Assembly (NCBI GenBank): GCA_036345935.2
Contig: JADWOT020000001.1
Location: forward strand, 19,385,098-19,449,097
Length of the DNA stretch: 64,000 nucleotides
Direction: 5' to 3'
From: Taenia hydatigena
Taxonomy: Eukaryota; Platyhelminthes; Cestoda; Cyclophyllidea; Taeniidae
A program made the position numbers and the translations under genes. The notes below the pieces were generated by a model. That model was not told the DNA's origin and did no database searches. It saw nothing but the letters and a program-made list of their open reading frames with translations. Position 1 is the first letter of the stretch. Each line of letters opens with the position of its first letter. This document shows, one piece after another, positions 21,401-33,177 of the stretch.

Positions 21401-23519
21401 TCCTTCGGTCTGAACTGCTTGGGCAGGTGGGCCTTCTATCAGTGCGTGAGCTTTCTTGAGGTACACATGCCTCAACACTTCCCAGTCTACTCACTTATTT
21501 TGCATCGAATGTACACGCTCAAGCCATACGAGTAGTTATTGCTGTGTGACCGATGCATAGCATGCTAGTAGGAATGCATGCGATTTCTGGCAATGCTCAA
21601 TTGTTGAGGTCGTCACGTGTGAAAAGGTTTATTCTTTAGCACTATGCTTGTGGGATAAGCTGCCATAAAATTACACATTTTCGTGCCTTTGTTTTGCATT
21701 TACCAGCAAAAGTAACATCCATGAGAAGATAGACTGCCCTATATAGCTACAAGGAAGGAGTGAATGAATTCTAAGAGTAGCCCGTAAAAGGACATAACGA
21801 CTTGTAACATAAGCGACATAGTCAGACCTGGTCCATGCAAGCTAAACTGATTGCCTCTTTCCGTCAACTTTTAGCTATGCTCACGTTTTGCATCGCAAAG
21901 CCTACAATTTGCCGCATTTCGCCACTAAAAACAGGCGATTTAGAAATTAACTAATTGGAATGATTCGCCTCTTGGAAGCTGTATGCAATTATTTGGCACA
22001 GTAATATTTCACCCGATCCTCGACAATTTGATCGATGCATGTTAGACAAGTCTATCTGGCAACGGCAATTTAAGGAACCATGAGATTGCCCATTAGCTGC
22101 ATGCAGACAATGGTATAAATGCCATTGTTGCAGCAAGATTTTGCTGCGCACAAAAACTTCTGAGGTCCTTTTTTATTTTATTGCATTTGCAAAGGGCAGG
22201 CAATTTGTTGACGTCTCCCTGGCGCCAGTTATTTAGGCCCTGCATCTACGATACACATCAACTCCACGCTGGCTTGCTCTGATAATGGCTATTTCGAAAC
22301 AGTCCACAACGCAAACTCACCGATGCACCACCCGGAATGGCTCCAGGGGTATGCAGCTACCCTAACGCCTTTAACATGGTTAATCTTCACACGGCTAACT
22401 GAGCATGAGATGGATTCCCTCCAAATGTTAATTCTTTACTACTAGATGGCAGTGCATTTAAAATGGATTGCGCTGTACAAATGTCTCTGCCAGTTACTTT
22501 TCCCACTACCTCCAACTAATTCCATTCAAAATGATTCTGATGCTCTGCCATAAAAGAAAGAGCAGTTGGATCCCAATCTACGCTTGCTAATCGCGCTTGA
22601 ACCCCAGCAACTCTACAGAATTACAGATTTCGGTCTGTTCCCAGCTCCCATCTTTACATGGCGTCGAATGAGGAATGTAGATTTTGTTTTGAAGTCCCAA
22701 AATTTGTATTTGCAAATCGATCTCCATCAAACAAGAAACGATCGTGTCCGTAGCCTACTTGCCTAGAAGGGTGTTGTTGTACTAAAGCTGTGGACTACAT
22801 TACCGGTCGAATTAGACTTTTGAAGAAACGCTGTACGCATTATGCGTACGACTGCATAATCCGTCTGGTGAGTTCTTCACAAGTCACCTTGGGGCCTCCC
22901 GCGCCCTACCAGGCGCTAGTTATTGCAGTCGCTTTCAACAACAGGGAATAGGTCGAATAAGACGAAATGTCTCTTAACATTTCTTAAGGGCCTTGGTAAT
23001 TTCAATACTTCTCTGCTGGTTGTCAACCAAAACGACTTCATTAGCTGGCCCAATACGATGAAATGGGATCGGCGAGACGTGAATTGCGCAATAATGAAGC
23101 ATGGACAGAAGTACATCTTGGTACCACATAAGCGATAGAAAGTGGAAAAAACTTTCACGCTTTCAAAAGCAGTGACATGTTTTTCTCCTTTACTGCTAAT
23201 TTGGTTGATTGGGTAATTTAGTTAGTAATAACGTAAAAAATCCGTGCAAATGCCAGAATAAGGACCAGCATGGAATTTAAATTGATTTACTTTTACGGAA
23301 CATTGTGGGAACCGGAAAGACTTCCATGGCACAAATAGAGCCCTCCGAACAAGCAAAGCAGAGGCCGATGTGATATTCCTTCCTCACAAGCGTCCATTTT
23401 CTGGGCTGCGAATAATAAGTTTTGCGATTTCGGAACGAACAATCGCTATTTCCGCTGAGAGAAGAACGCGGCACATGAGGTCTAACTAAAAATGCTGAGT
23501 GTCAGGATCACGTAGCGAA

Positions 23520-23730
23520 CCACCACTCATCTTGCTTGCTCGTCGTCGCCGGCCAGAGCGCCTGCTTCATAAGGCATCTACACAAACACAGCCATAACCA
23601 CTACCACGGCGTCATCGGAAGTAAAAGTAGTTCGCACATACGAAAATGTTGGAATTATCGCATTACAGCTGCAAAGAATGGACTGATAGAAGAAGGAGGC
23701 GTGCTGCTTAACTGCATCGGATGGTAGTGA
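23520..23730 (+). repeat. Diverged third copy of the outermost part of the inner arms
   Basis: This 210-bp stretch aligns (roughly 75%) with 45,425-45,635 in the right inner arm and, inverted, with 25,275-25,480 in the left arm. Blocks such as 'aaacacagcc', 'ggcgtcatcggaagta', 'ggaggcgtgctgcttaa' line up. It lies outside the arm, 1.5 kb upstream of it, in the same orientation as the right arm. One reading frame stays open in this copy and in the left arm (ending VLLNC), while another keeps the pattern T-Y-x-N-x-G-x-I-A-L. This is the only hint of a once-coding stretch. Function is unknown. Confidence 0.6.
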
Positions 23731-23770
23731 TAAGGAGAAAATGGAGTTTAAAGTGAAAGCAATGAATGTT

Positions 23771-23842
23771 GGTCTCGTGTCCTAATGGATTAGGCCTCCA
23801 ACTTTGGATCAGGAAACTACGGCTTCAAGTTTCGGTGGGGCC
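23771..23842 (+). tRNA. tRNA-Arg-like pseudogene or SINE head
   Basis: 72 bases. 'ggtctcg' can pair over all seven positions with 'tggggcc' if GU pairs are allowed. The A box 'tgtcctaatggattaggc' matches the TGGCCTAATGGATAAGGC form typical of animal tRNA-Arg, and 'ggcttcaagtt' stands where the B box should be. The anticodon arm has an extra base (loop around cttTGGa) and the T stem does not pair, so a functional tRNA is unlikely. No poly-T terminator directly follows. Confidence 0.45.
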
Positions 23843-24940
23843 GTAAAGTTCCTTTTTACTTTGCGCTGCTTGTAGTAGCACTGTGCCTGTGCAGCAACGA
23901 AGTGAAACAAGAAAGATGAGCAGGCTGTCTACTTTGACACTGGAGGGGAAGGACAGTCAATTTCGCCAAATAGGAAGCGACTAAATTAGTAGCATGTCCA
24001 TTGAGAGCCTCGAATCCTCAACATCCACGCTATTAGGACAATGTTTAACTTGATAGATCACTTCTCCACCACCAGTTTCCTTCCTTCTTCCCCAATCCTC
24101 TCCACTCCCTTTACCATCACCCATTTCTCACACCTTTACCTTCGCACTCACTCCCTGACTTACTTCCATTTCTAACACCTCCGCTCCAATCAGGTGCTAC
24201 GCTTTGCCGCGGTGACACATGGCATGACTTATGTGGTAGTTAAGGTGTGACTGAATGAGTTGGCACGTTTGACATGCCTTTACTGCTGGTCACTCATACC
24301 ACTTCAGACTGACGGTTCGAATCTGTGAGTTTATGGGTCAGTTGCGGTGACTGATAGATGGTTAAGGAATTAGGTATGATACAGCAGACCAGTGAATAGC
24401 AGGCGTTATTATATTTATATGAGTATTTAACATTTTTGACCCTTTATAGTTCATTCATCCCAGCGACAAACACTTGTCAGCTATTCGCTAAATGTGATGT
24501 CAAATGTGCATCGCCTTGAAGCTACTGATTCAGAAAGAGAGAAATGTCAGGGTACAATAGACGATAAGATAGAATAATAGCAAGAATGTATTACTTTTAG
24601 CGCACTTTTGCAAAATTTATTCGCAGCGACAAATGGGCAGAAGGATCTTCCATGACTCTCGTTTCATCTAATGCTGCTCAGCCCGTCACTGGCCAGAGAG
24701 AACAGTCCCTTGTTGGACACTGCTTTCATCACTAGGGTGACACTGATGAAGGGAAGAAGGGCATGGGGGCAAAAGATGTGAGTATTAAGACAGTGAGTGT
24801 GAAGTGGATGTTGGTAACTCGCACCGACCCTGAATGTTGGCATTCTGAAAGTTTGCAATGGCAGACGCTGCTGACCTTATGCCACTGCATCCTCAAACAT
24901 GTAATTAACAAAGTTATCGCCCCCGTGGAGTCCCAAAAAT

Positions 24941-25020
24941 GCGTGGTGGTGAGGTAGGTCATTGGGCTAGGGCGTCATCCTAACAATATGGGTGACGAGA
25001 ATTCGAGCCTCTCACCAGGC
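24941..25020 (+). tRNA. tRNA-like sequence (pseudogene or SINE head)
   Basis: 'gcgtggt' pairs at six of seven positions with 'accaggc' 80 bases downstream. The T arm 'gagaa ttcgagc ctctc' pairs four of five, with a good TTCGAGC loop. A D-arm-like 'ggtcattgggctagggc' follows the acceptor. The anticodon arm is abnormal (stem CGTCA/TGACG with a loop much longer than seven), so this is not a normal tRNA gene. It lies about 200 bases outside the left inner arm. Confidence 0.4.
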
Positions 25021-25216
25021 ATGACAATTTTCCACCTCGCAATTTTAGTCGATTTACTTGCCTTTTCCGTCTAGCGGCAAAGTAGGCAGCATGTGCAGCC
25101 TTCCTGATGCGATTCGTTGTTTGATAGACATGGAGCCACTGCAAGCAGAGGTGGAGATGAAGAATCTTTATGGCTTTGGTAGGATTCTAGCCTGAAACCT
25201 TTTGATCCGTAGTCAC

Positions 25217-28200
25217 ACACCCAATCCGAAGAGTATATTTTCGCATTTCTCCTCTTCTTCCTCCACATCATCTTCATCTGCTGCAATTAAGCAGCACATC
25301 TCCTCTCCAAGTTGATCCGCACTTTGCACCGGTAATGCAATAGTTCCAATGTTTCCGTAAGTCGAACTGCTTCCACTTCCAATGACGCCTGTAGCAGTGG
25401 TAGTGGCTGTGTTTGCCGTAGATGCCTTCCAAAGCAGAAATGCCAGCCGGCGACGGCGGGCAAGGAGGAAGGGTGGTGGTCATCACATCTGCTTTGGTGG
25501 CAGCAGCGGCGATAATGCCAGTATATGGCGGTCAGCATTCAGGATTTTGGGACTTAAGACAAGCGTTCAACTCTCGAGGGGACGTTAAGAGGTCGGTCGT
25601 TTAGATCGCACACATAGTTGTAGAGTGAGTAAGCAATGCCAGCTGCTTAACAACTTCTCCCGATACTTCGTTTAGTCGCTTGCAGCTTAGGATTACGCAA
25701 AACGGCCGTTGCTAACCTGGAAAGAAGCACATTAATTTGTGTGTTAAATAACTAAAATTTTTACTTTCCTTAATTGTGACGAAAGCGCAATCAAGTACGC
25801 TGAACCAGAGTATGCCGAAAGCAGTGTCCAGCCTAAAACTTATCATCACAAGGAATATCCGCGCAACGAAGATTAACAATCTTTGCTAGCTGGTCCTATG
25901 TGCAACTGGCAAGTTCAGAATTTGCCCATCATGGGCTTTTTAGGATCCCACTTATTATTCAAACCCTACGCCCTAATATCGAACACCTAGGTTCGCTAGT
26001 CGCTAAAAAATTAGGCTTGGTAGCATACGAGAAGCAGTGGTTTTGAACTCTTTATTTAGAAAACATTAAAGTCAAAAAGATGAGCATGCGCTACTTAGGC
26101 TTAGTACCATATGCAAGCTTTTACGATCGAACTTTTGCGTAATTTAACCTTATTCAAAGTAGAGAACATTGATATCTGGAAAGCTATCGCAAGAGGGACC
26201 CTCTGAGTACCAATGCGGCATTACTAAGATCAAAAATATTCCATCAATTTATCCCAATATCGTGCATAAGGACCCAAAGTACAGCAATCCTCGATGGCAG
26301 TTGCAATTATTATGGGCATCAGAACATCGGCGATGCTAGTGCATCGAAATGAACACAGCAATTTCTCGATGGAGAAAAAATCTTCAGTGCCAGCACGAAG
26401 CAAGCTATAGAGGCAAAGGTCGATAGATAATAAAACGGAGGTTGTCCTTTAAGAACAGTAGGTCTAAAAGTTCAGAAATTTAGAACAAGCTTTGCTTTAA
26501 AGTATTGCATTCCCTCAAGCATGTTTAGCAATGCAAAGACAGAAAATATTAGGAAAATCAACAAAAGAAGCAAAACAAATGGTTTATTTACGAAAGTGAC
26601 GTGATAAATTGCGCAGAATATGAGTTGCGATTTGTTAAGTGGTACTGATCAGGCGGTAGAATTTGGGGTGAGAGTGGTGTACAAAATGGTAGAAAAGACA
26701 GAGTAGAGATGTGGAGGAGTGGTGGAACTGGTATTGGAAAGAATTAGGCTGACGCGATCGTGCGTAGTGAAGTCAAGACAGAGGGGCTAGACCAAAACGC
26801 AGTGGTCGGAAGTTGCCAACGGGAAGACCTATGCACGGAACTTGTGTGGCCTAATAGATAGGGCGTCTGCCTTCCACGCAGAAAACTGCGGCTTCGAGTC
26901 CTGTTACCCGTGTTTAGTTAGCGACTACCAATCCAACCATCTTCCCGTCAGTGACATTGGTGAGGATCCAGTAATGAGTGACGCGATTGTATCCAACTCA
27001 ACAACTATCGCTCTTTAAGCCTTCTCAATTTGTAAGCAGGTAACACTTCTGCCGTCGCTTCACCAACTCATCCGGCTTGAGGCTGTATGCGTGCTCGAAT
27101 GAATGTGGCTATAAAGGCATGTCAAATGGCGGAAGGCATGAAGCTGACCATGCGTGACATTGCCTTCTCGCTCTCATAATTGTATCGACAGAGATGAGAC
27201 CTCGAATAGGCCGAATATGGTTTGCCAGCATTAACAGCTAACCGTGGAGATGCCTAGATTGGCAATCTCCAATTATTACGTTGATTGATCGCTCTTTTGC
27301 GTTCTATTTGTTTGCTCAGTGAACTATGGGTCGATGCTCATTACAAAGCATTTTGCAGGATGGATTAGGGTGGATTCGATATGAGCTAGGCGCATGCCAG
27401 CAGCAAGCTACGTATACAATGAATACTTGCTTGTTTGTTTGTACACAATGCAGGAGAGTCGATGGGACATAATATGGAAGCGACATTGCAAAATGGATTA
27501 AGTACTCGAGCTCATCAAGTGACGAGTTAGTCTGACTGAAACTGGTGAATTTATCTGCCCAGCAGGTGGGCGTAGGGGCATAAAAAGGCAGCGGATCTCC
27601 TGCACAGACAGATCAATGTAGGTGAGATGGGAGTTGGATGCGCTGACGTGCGGCGTGGCATAAGAGACGAAGGATGACGGAGAAGTTAGAGTTAAATGGG
27701 AGATGTAGTCCAGAAGAACGGATGAATGTGCTTTGGGCGCGAATAATGAGCCGGTGTCATGTGAGACATAAGTCAAAGCGGGCCTTGTGTGAAGTGCATT
27801 GCGCTAAAGTCTTTTTAACTTGTGATTTGCACTTCCATATCTGATTCCATCTACTTCCGACCTTGGCCCAAAATGCACGAAATAAAGAGGATTCAAAAGT
27901 GGCTAGCAGTAACGGAGGTTCATGTATGAGTCCAGATCTACATAACTTGTCCCTTTGAGGAGCGGTACGGTTAAAGGTCGAAATATCTAGGTCGCGTACT
28001 CGTAAATCTTATTCAGCTTCATTCAAGTCATTTGACTGTGCCATGTTCATGCAACTTTCGTGATTTCTGGTCACCATTGCAGAGCCTTGGTGACGTCTTG
28101 GTTTGGCCTAGGTAAAATCACTCTAAACTGTTTGCGCCATAGCTATGAAACTGTACATTATTGCTCTCCTCCATCCCATTCAGAAACATGGGCCCTGTCT

Positions 28201-29915
28201 TCACCAAATGCTGTTTGTTGCATCTCTTTATTTCTTCCGAAAATGATGCTAAACCGGAGCTTTAGTAGAGTCCTATAAATCATTAGTCCGCACTGCTGAA
28301 CTAGCTTAGACCTCCTTTATGGCCCTGCTGGTCTATTTATTTAGGCAAAATAGTTCTTAAAGCACTGCATCAAAGTGTGTCGTTCCTCAATCCCTTTATC
28401 AACCACATGATTGTGTGCTTTACTAGTTTGATCATGAAGTCGTTTCGAAAACAAGACATTTGAGTTGCCACACTACGCTGCTGCTAAGTCAGTTTTATCT
28501 CAAAATCTATTTCTTCAGTTAGCTTTAGTATTCGACAATAAACTTGGACTTAAACAAAGCCACTGAATTTAAAGTGGTTTTCTTGAGCCTTTTCGGGATC
28601 CAAAATTGCGTCCCAGAGCGCAGATGGTGGGCAAAAATAATTCCTAATCAAACCCACCCGTTCTCTCTCCTAAACTTTGCATTCATGTTAGCTCCGTTCT
28701 CCGACATTTCCATGCACCGCCAAATAAGTCGCATGCAGTTAATTGTAATTATTCATGTTGTGTTTTCTATAAATTACGCAGTGCTGTTTTTTGCAATTGC
28801 TTGCCTTTCTACACTGTTTAATCGCAAAGTAGTCCAAGTTCCATATAAGCATTAAATGAAATGCATTTTGGGGCGAAAAATACTCTTCGCAAGCGCTATT
28901 TTGCCGATCATGTACGAAACAAAATTTTTTGCTAATCTAATGGATCAGCTACTCGCGACCTCTTAAGAGCAATTTCAGTGGCATTGGAGTAAGCCAATGG
29001 CTTTCTTCTCTGTGAGGAATGCTCCATTTTGGTACCAATTTCTGCGTTTGGCATAATCTGGCTCAAGCGAGTTCTTTTATACACAAAATTATGGAAATCA
29101 GTTGCGCCATAGCTTTTCGAGACGAAAGCATCAATCCTTAAAATGAAAGATCTAGACGAAGTCAGTTGGCGCTGGGTGAGCAATCGCTATCCCTATTTAA
29201 TTAATTCAAATGTCTATTCGTGGTGGGTAAAGGCTGCCTGCATTGCAACCGTTTTGCTGTAACCGATAAACGAATGTTGCCGACCATTATGCTGGCTGAT
29301 TTTGTACGCTGACTGAGCCCTTTTTGCGAGGGTGAATTGCGCTGTTTATTTTTTCTCGCCTACGATGAACAAGGCGAAGGAAGCTAAATTGCTGATCTAA
29401 CCATGAAGTTTTTCACTTGCTTACAAGCACTTCTATGGTGTGCCGGCTCATAATGTCGCCTCCGCTTATCACTAAATAAGATAAGGTTTTGGCCTTTACA
29501 ACTGTGGCATGCAACTTTTGTTGTGCACAAGCACATGAAGCTGAAAAGGGACATACGGTGATAAGGGAAGGAAGTGACGAGGACATACGTACTGCTAGTC
29601 TTTGCGGAGCACATTGTAACATTTTTGTATAAGCGTACGCAAACATGCTTCATGTGTATCTGCGCAGCTACGAGTAGGACTTGCTGATCAGATTTGCCAT
29701 CACACAGTAAAGAATGGGGACCGAGTGTAGAATAAAAACGAATCTATTTGGAATTTAAATCAGTAGCACCTTCTCATAATTCAACTAGGGAATGCTCACA
29801 CTTTATCACTCCTTGACAAGGTAGATGGCGATTTCGTTCGCTATTGTTAGTCCAAGGATACAATCTAACGGAGGCTTGCTTTTCTGTTTACCCAATGGAA
29901 AAAATAATAGAGGAC
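25217..29915 (+). repeat. Large inverted repeat, left inner arm (4.7 kb)
   Basis: Reverse complement of 40,997-45,690. Paired positions sum to 70,907 at the outer end and 70,912 at the inner end, so only a few bases of net indel separate the arms. Outer limit: 'acacccaatc' from 25,217 pairs with 'gattgggtgt' ending 45,690. Inner limit: 'aggac' ending 29,915 pairs with 'gtcct' from 40,997. Sampled identity is about 98%. Open frames in one arm are often broken in the other: the frame 27,498-27,776 stops at a TAA where the right arm has TCA. I recognise no host gene. Immediately inside the inner end stands a short (ACATAG)n-like run. Confidence 0.92.
26835..26911 (+). tRNA. tRNA-like sequence in left inner arm
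   Basis: A box 'gtggcctaatagatagggc', anticodon arm 'tctgc cttccac gcaga' with a perfect five-pair stem and seven-base loop (apparent anticodon TCC), and B box 'ggcttcgagtcct'. The T stem pairs four of five and the acceptor ends (acgg/ccgt) only four of seven. This looks like a tRNA pseudogene or the head of a SINE. An identical-type copy lies in the right arm at 43,996-44,072 on the minus strand. Confidence 0.5.
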
Positions 29916-31303
29916 ATAGACATAGACATAGACTTCCAACATCGGTGATGTCACAATCCAGTCCAGTAGCACAGATGATGGTGATGCGCCCAAAGATGTT
30001 ACTAAAGACATTCGACATCATCAAAAACGAAAGTTATCAGTGTATGCACGTCATTGTGCAAAAGGAAAGGCCTCTTTGCCACGCCCTATTATGCGACAGC
30101 TGCAACCATCAACAAATTCACCACCTACACCCATTCTTTGCAAACGTCGTCCAAACGGACAACCCATGATGATCCTAGAAGGACAGAAATCAAACGTAGT
30201 TTCTCTTGCCATCAAAATTGGGCAGTTGAGCACCCTCGAAGGATACAGTTAAGCGAATCAAACAGGACGGCGAAAAAGTGAAATGTGGATGGTAATTACA
30301 GTGTGGCAGAGATGCAAACCATGCCAAGAAATGCTAGAATATCAAATGATAATTGTTACACCATGCCCTTGAGAGGCGAGAGACATGCAGATGGAGGCAA
30401 GAATGTGCATAGAAATTGGCGCTGCATTAGCATTACTACATGTTGTGGATGGGGATGGTGGATGAGTGCACGCAGCGATGTGGAGTGATAGAAGTGTAAA
30501 TCTCGTACCCAGAGAGTAAACGTAGAAAGGATAAGTCGGCTGTCCATCTGCGAGGATAATGGCTGCAATGATTTCAGGCAGGTGGCACGGAGGAACGACT
30601 AGCGCTATTGCTACCGTTTCTTTTATACCGTCAAATAACGTGTAAGACATGCACACAAAACTGAGGTTACTTATGAGCTTGTGATTTTTGCCAACCGAAC
30701 ATAAACTCCAGAATGGCTCTGACGGTGGATGCAAAGGAGCAGGCTGTAGTTGTGAGCAATGCCAGCTTTATGGTGGTGCCTAAATGGACGCTGATTTCCA
30801 AAGGTGCAAGACAACTTTAATCGGCAAATGAACACGGACCTAGCCAAGGGACAAGCAAACCCTTCGAGAAATCGTAAAACCGGCATAAACGACCTTCATT
30901 ACTAATGTTGCTGTTAGCGGCACGTTTTGCCCGAATGGCATTCTTTCCCGATTTTCCTCCCTTCATTCCGTAAGTACTTTCGCACCGCTCTTGGCTGTAT
31001 TTAACACTATCTGAAATTTTAATGAAATGCAGCATAATCAAGAATGATTCAAGCTCTATAGGGCAAATTCACTTATCTATTTTAGGTGAAGAAAAGGTTC
31101 TCGAATGAGTAGGGGAGAGTCAGGAGCAATGGTTTCTGTTCATCCAATCACTCTAATAAATATCGCTACCTAGAAAAGGAAGAAGAGGATAAAAGTAGGA
31201 GTTGTGTGCAATCCATGAGGTCAAATCCAAGACCTCAATGTTCTTCAAGCCAAACAAGCGATTATATCGTGTCTCTCTACAACCGCCTGCTAGTGAGCAG
31301 CGC
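29916..31303. other. Spacer sequence inside the inner arms, no recognised gene
   Basis: No gene recognised. The part 30,010-30,270 has a diverged same-orientation partner at 34,227-34,455 (for example 'cgacatcatc..aaacgaaag' and 'gaagcgaatcaa'/'ttaagcgaatcaaa'). Confidence 0.5.
30010..30270 (+). repeat. Diverged duplicate of 34,227-34,455
   Basis: Similarity by eye is around 60-65% with indels: the blocks 'catcatc..aaacgaaag', 'ttcaccac', 'ccaaccatg/acccatgatgatcc', 'tttccctta ccatc' and 'gcgaatcaa' occur in the same order. The pair brackets the unit-B/R copy 2, so it may be the trace of an older tandem duplication or two copies of a dispersed repeat. No partner is seen elsewhere. Confidence 0.45.
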
Positions 31304-33177
31304 CTGTCGTCTTTGAAGCAGCTCGAGAATCCCACAGCATTGTACTTTACTGACCTGACTAATAACGGGGAACATGAATAAAGAGTAAGTAAAAGCAACA
31401 AATGATGGAGAAGAGCAAGTAGTGTGCTGTGAATGCACACCTCTGCAATATGCCACGCAGACGAGTATTGCAATCGTCTCCAACACCACCCACCCCTCTG
31501 TGCTGAGAGGTGCCTATTGTGCACTCATACGCGGCCTATGTTGGCACAGCCAATTTGATTGGAGTCCTTCTCACGCTTCATTTGTCACACCAATGACTTT
31601 GTCCGAATATAGTCAGAGGTCAGAGGCGTCAATTTGAGAGGTACTGCATTGCACGTTATCTCGTTACAAATGGATTGAGAAATGGCATAACACGGTGCGG
31701 ACTTTATAAACTACACTGACAGCAATAAAGCAAGTGGTTTAATGGATTGGTGTTTGAAAAGACTATTGTTGCGTCAAACTTTGGTTGACCTTGCATTAAG
31801 TGCACCCACTTTCCGCCATTACGACAGTGTCAAGTGATGGAGTCGTGTACTGTTCCTGAATCAGAGGAGCAAATTGGCTTCTTCGAAATGACTACGCCCG
31901 TATCCACATGCATTGACGGCATTTAGTCGTGGAGGGTGCTTCTCTCTTCTCTAATGACAAACGCCAACCATTCAATGCCACCATTCAGTAATCAGTTTAA
32001 AAGTACTTCCATCGGCTTTGTGTGTACATGTGCAGTTATGCAGATTCCAGAGAGTTCCTTGTTAGCAAAAGCAGGCATAACACTGGGGCGAAATGTATGT
32101 GTATTTAGCAAACAGAGGGAACGGGCTGCTGGCGTGGCCCAGAGGTCACCCCACTTGGCTCGGACAATATGGCCACCTAAGTGGCTAAAGCCGAAACCGA
32201 CAGTCAGAACAAACAAAGTATTACAAGTTCTTTTACCGTTTTTGTTCTTCAACAATTCTACTCATCTAACTTGCTCTATTTGTACACACATCCCTTGCAA
32301 GTGATTGGTCTTCAAAGAAATTCTTAGTGACGCAGTGGCTTGTAGATCTTCTGAGTTTGCATCAACTCTCAAAGGAGACGTGCGGCAACACGCTAAACAT
32401 GCTAAACATGCAAATGCACAGTTACCAATGCCAGATTTAACTTTCCTTGCTACACATTATCAACCATGGAGGACGGGATAGTCCCCAGCACCGGGCTGGA
32501 TGAATGCTACATTGCAATTGCAGTTATGCAGCTTCCCGAGAGTTCCTTGTTAGCAAAAGCAGGCATAACACTGGGGCGAAATGTATGTGTATTTAGCAAA
32601 CAGAGGGAACGGGCTGCTGGCGTGGCCCAGAGGTCACCCCACTTGGCTCGGACAATATGGCCACCTAAGTGGCTAAAGCCCAAACCGACAGTCAGAACAA
32701 ACAAAGTATTACAAGTTCTTTTACCGTTTTTGTTCTTCAACAATTCTACTCATCTACCTTGCCCTATTCGTACGCACATCCCTTGCAAGTGATTGGTCTT
32801 CAAAGAAATTCTTAGTGACGCAGTGGCTTGTAGATCTTCTGAGTTTGCATCAACTCTCAAAGGAGACGTGCGGCAACACGCTAAACATGCTAAACATGCA
32901 AATGCACAGTTACCAATGCCAGATTTAACTTTCCTTGCTACACATTATCAACCATGGAGGACGGGATAGTCCCCAGCACCGGGCTGGATGAATGCTACAT
33001 TGCAATTGCTTTTACCAACATTGATCAGAAAGTACAGACACTTATTCGATAGTTCTTCTATCGCTTCCACGTGGTAGGCGAATGTGGAGAGGAATCCTAA
33101 AGGAACCTTCAAATATTAGCAAAAGGAGCCTTTTATGGCTCATTTCCATCCAAGGGGACTACGTGGACCACTTCCCA
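31304..33177 (+). repeat. Unit B, copy 1 (with internal tandem duplication)
   Basis: Direct repeat of 60,067-61,480. It starts at 'ctgtcgtctttgaagcagc' in both. The other copy carries about 37 extra bases near 60,112-60,150. The two copies run together through 'gactacgtggaccact..ccac', then diverge at 33,177 / 61,480. This copy is longer because a 488-bp segment is duplicated in tandem. Overall identity is about 97-98%. No gene is recognised; short open frames are shared, but with no recognised motif. Confidence 0.88.
32032..33008 (+). repeat. Tandem duplication of a 488-bp segment (2 units)
   Basis: Unit 1 begins 'gcagttatgcag' at 32,032 and unit 2 begins with the same bases at 32,520. Unit 2 ends near 33,008, where the sequence continues 'cttttacc', as in the single-copy version at about 61,310. 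The two units differ at only about ten positions. The junction 'attgcaattg|cagttatg' suggests a short shared GCA at the breakpoint. Both units also carry a doubled 'ctaaacatg' that is single in the 60-61 kb copy. Confidence 0.9.

Larger units (their letters stand above)
15661..25216. other. Left filler between outer and inner arms, no recognised gene
   Basis: 9.56 kb with no partner at the mirror position (45,691-53,848), as far as comparison by eye allows. It holds tRNA-like sequences (separate entries), a SINE-like copy at 18,255-18,465 and pyrimidine-rich blocks near 16,340-16,570, 19,500-19,560, 19,890-20,110 and 24,060-24,190. Three of these blocks, counting 15,300-15,550 in the arm, end in a GGTRAG donor-like site followed by a similar short tail. 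No long open frame, known domain or RNA gene is seen. Confidence 0.5.

Noticed and set aside
24215..24330. tRNA-like sequence with B box 'ggttcgaatct' near 24,311
   Set aside because: The nearest A-box-like element is about 80 bases upstream and no cloverleaf pairing was found.
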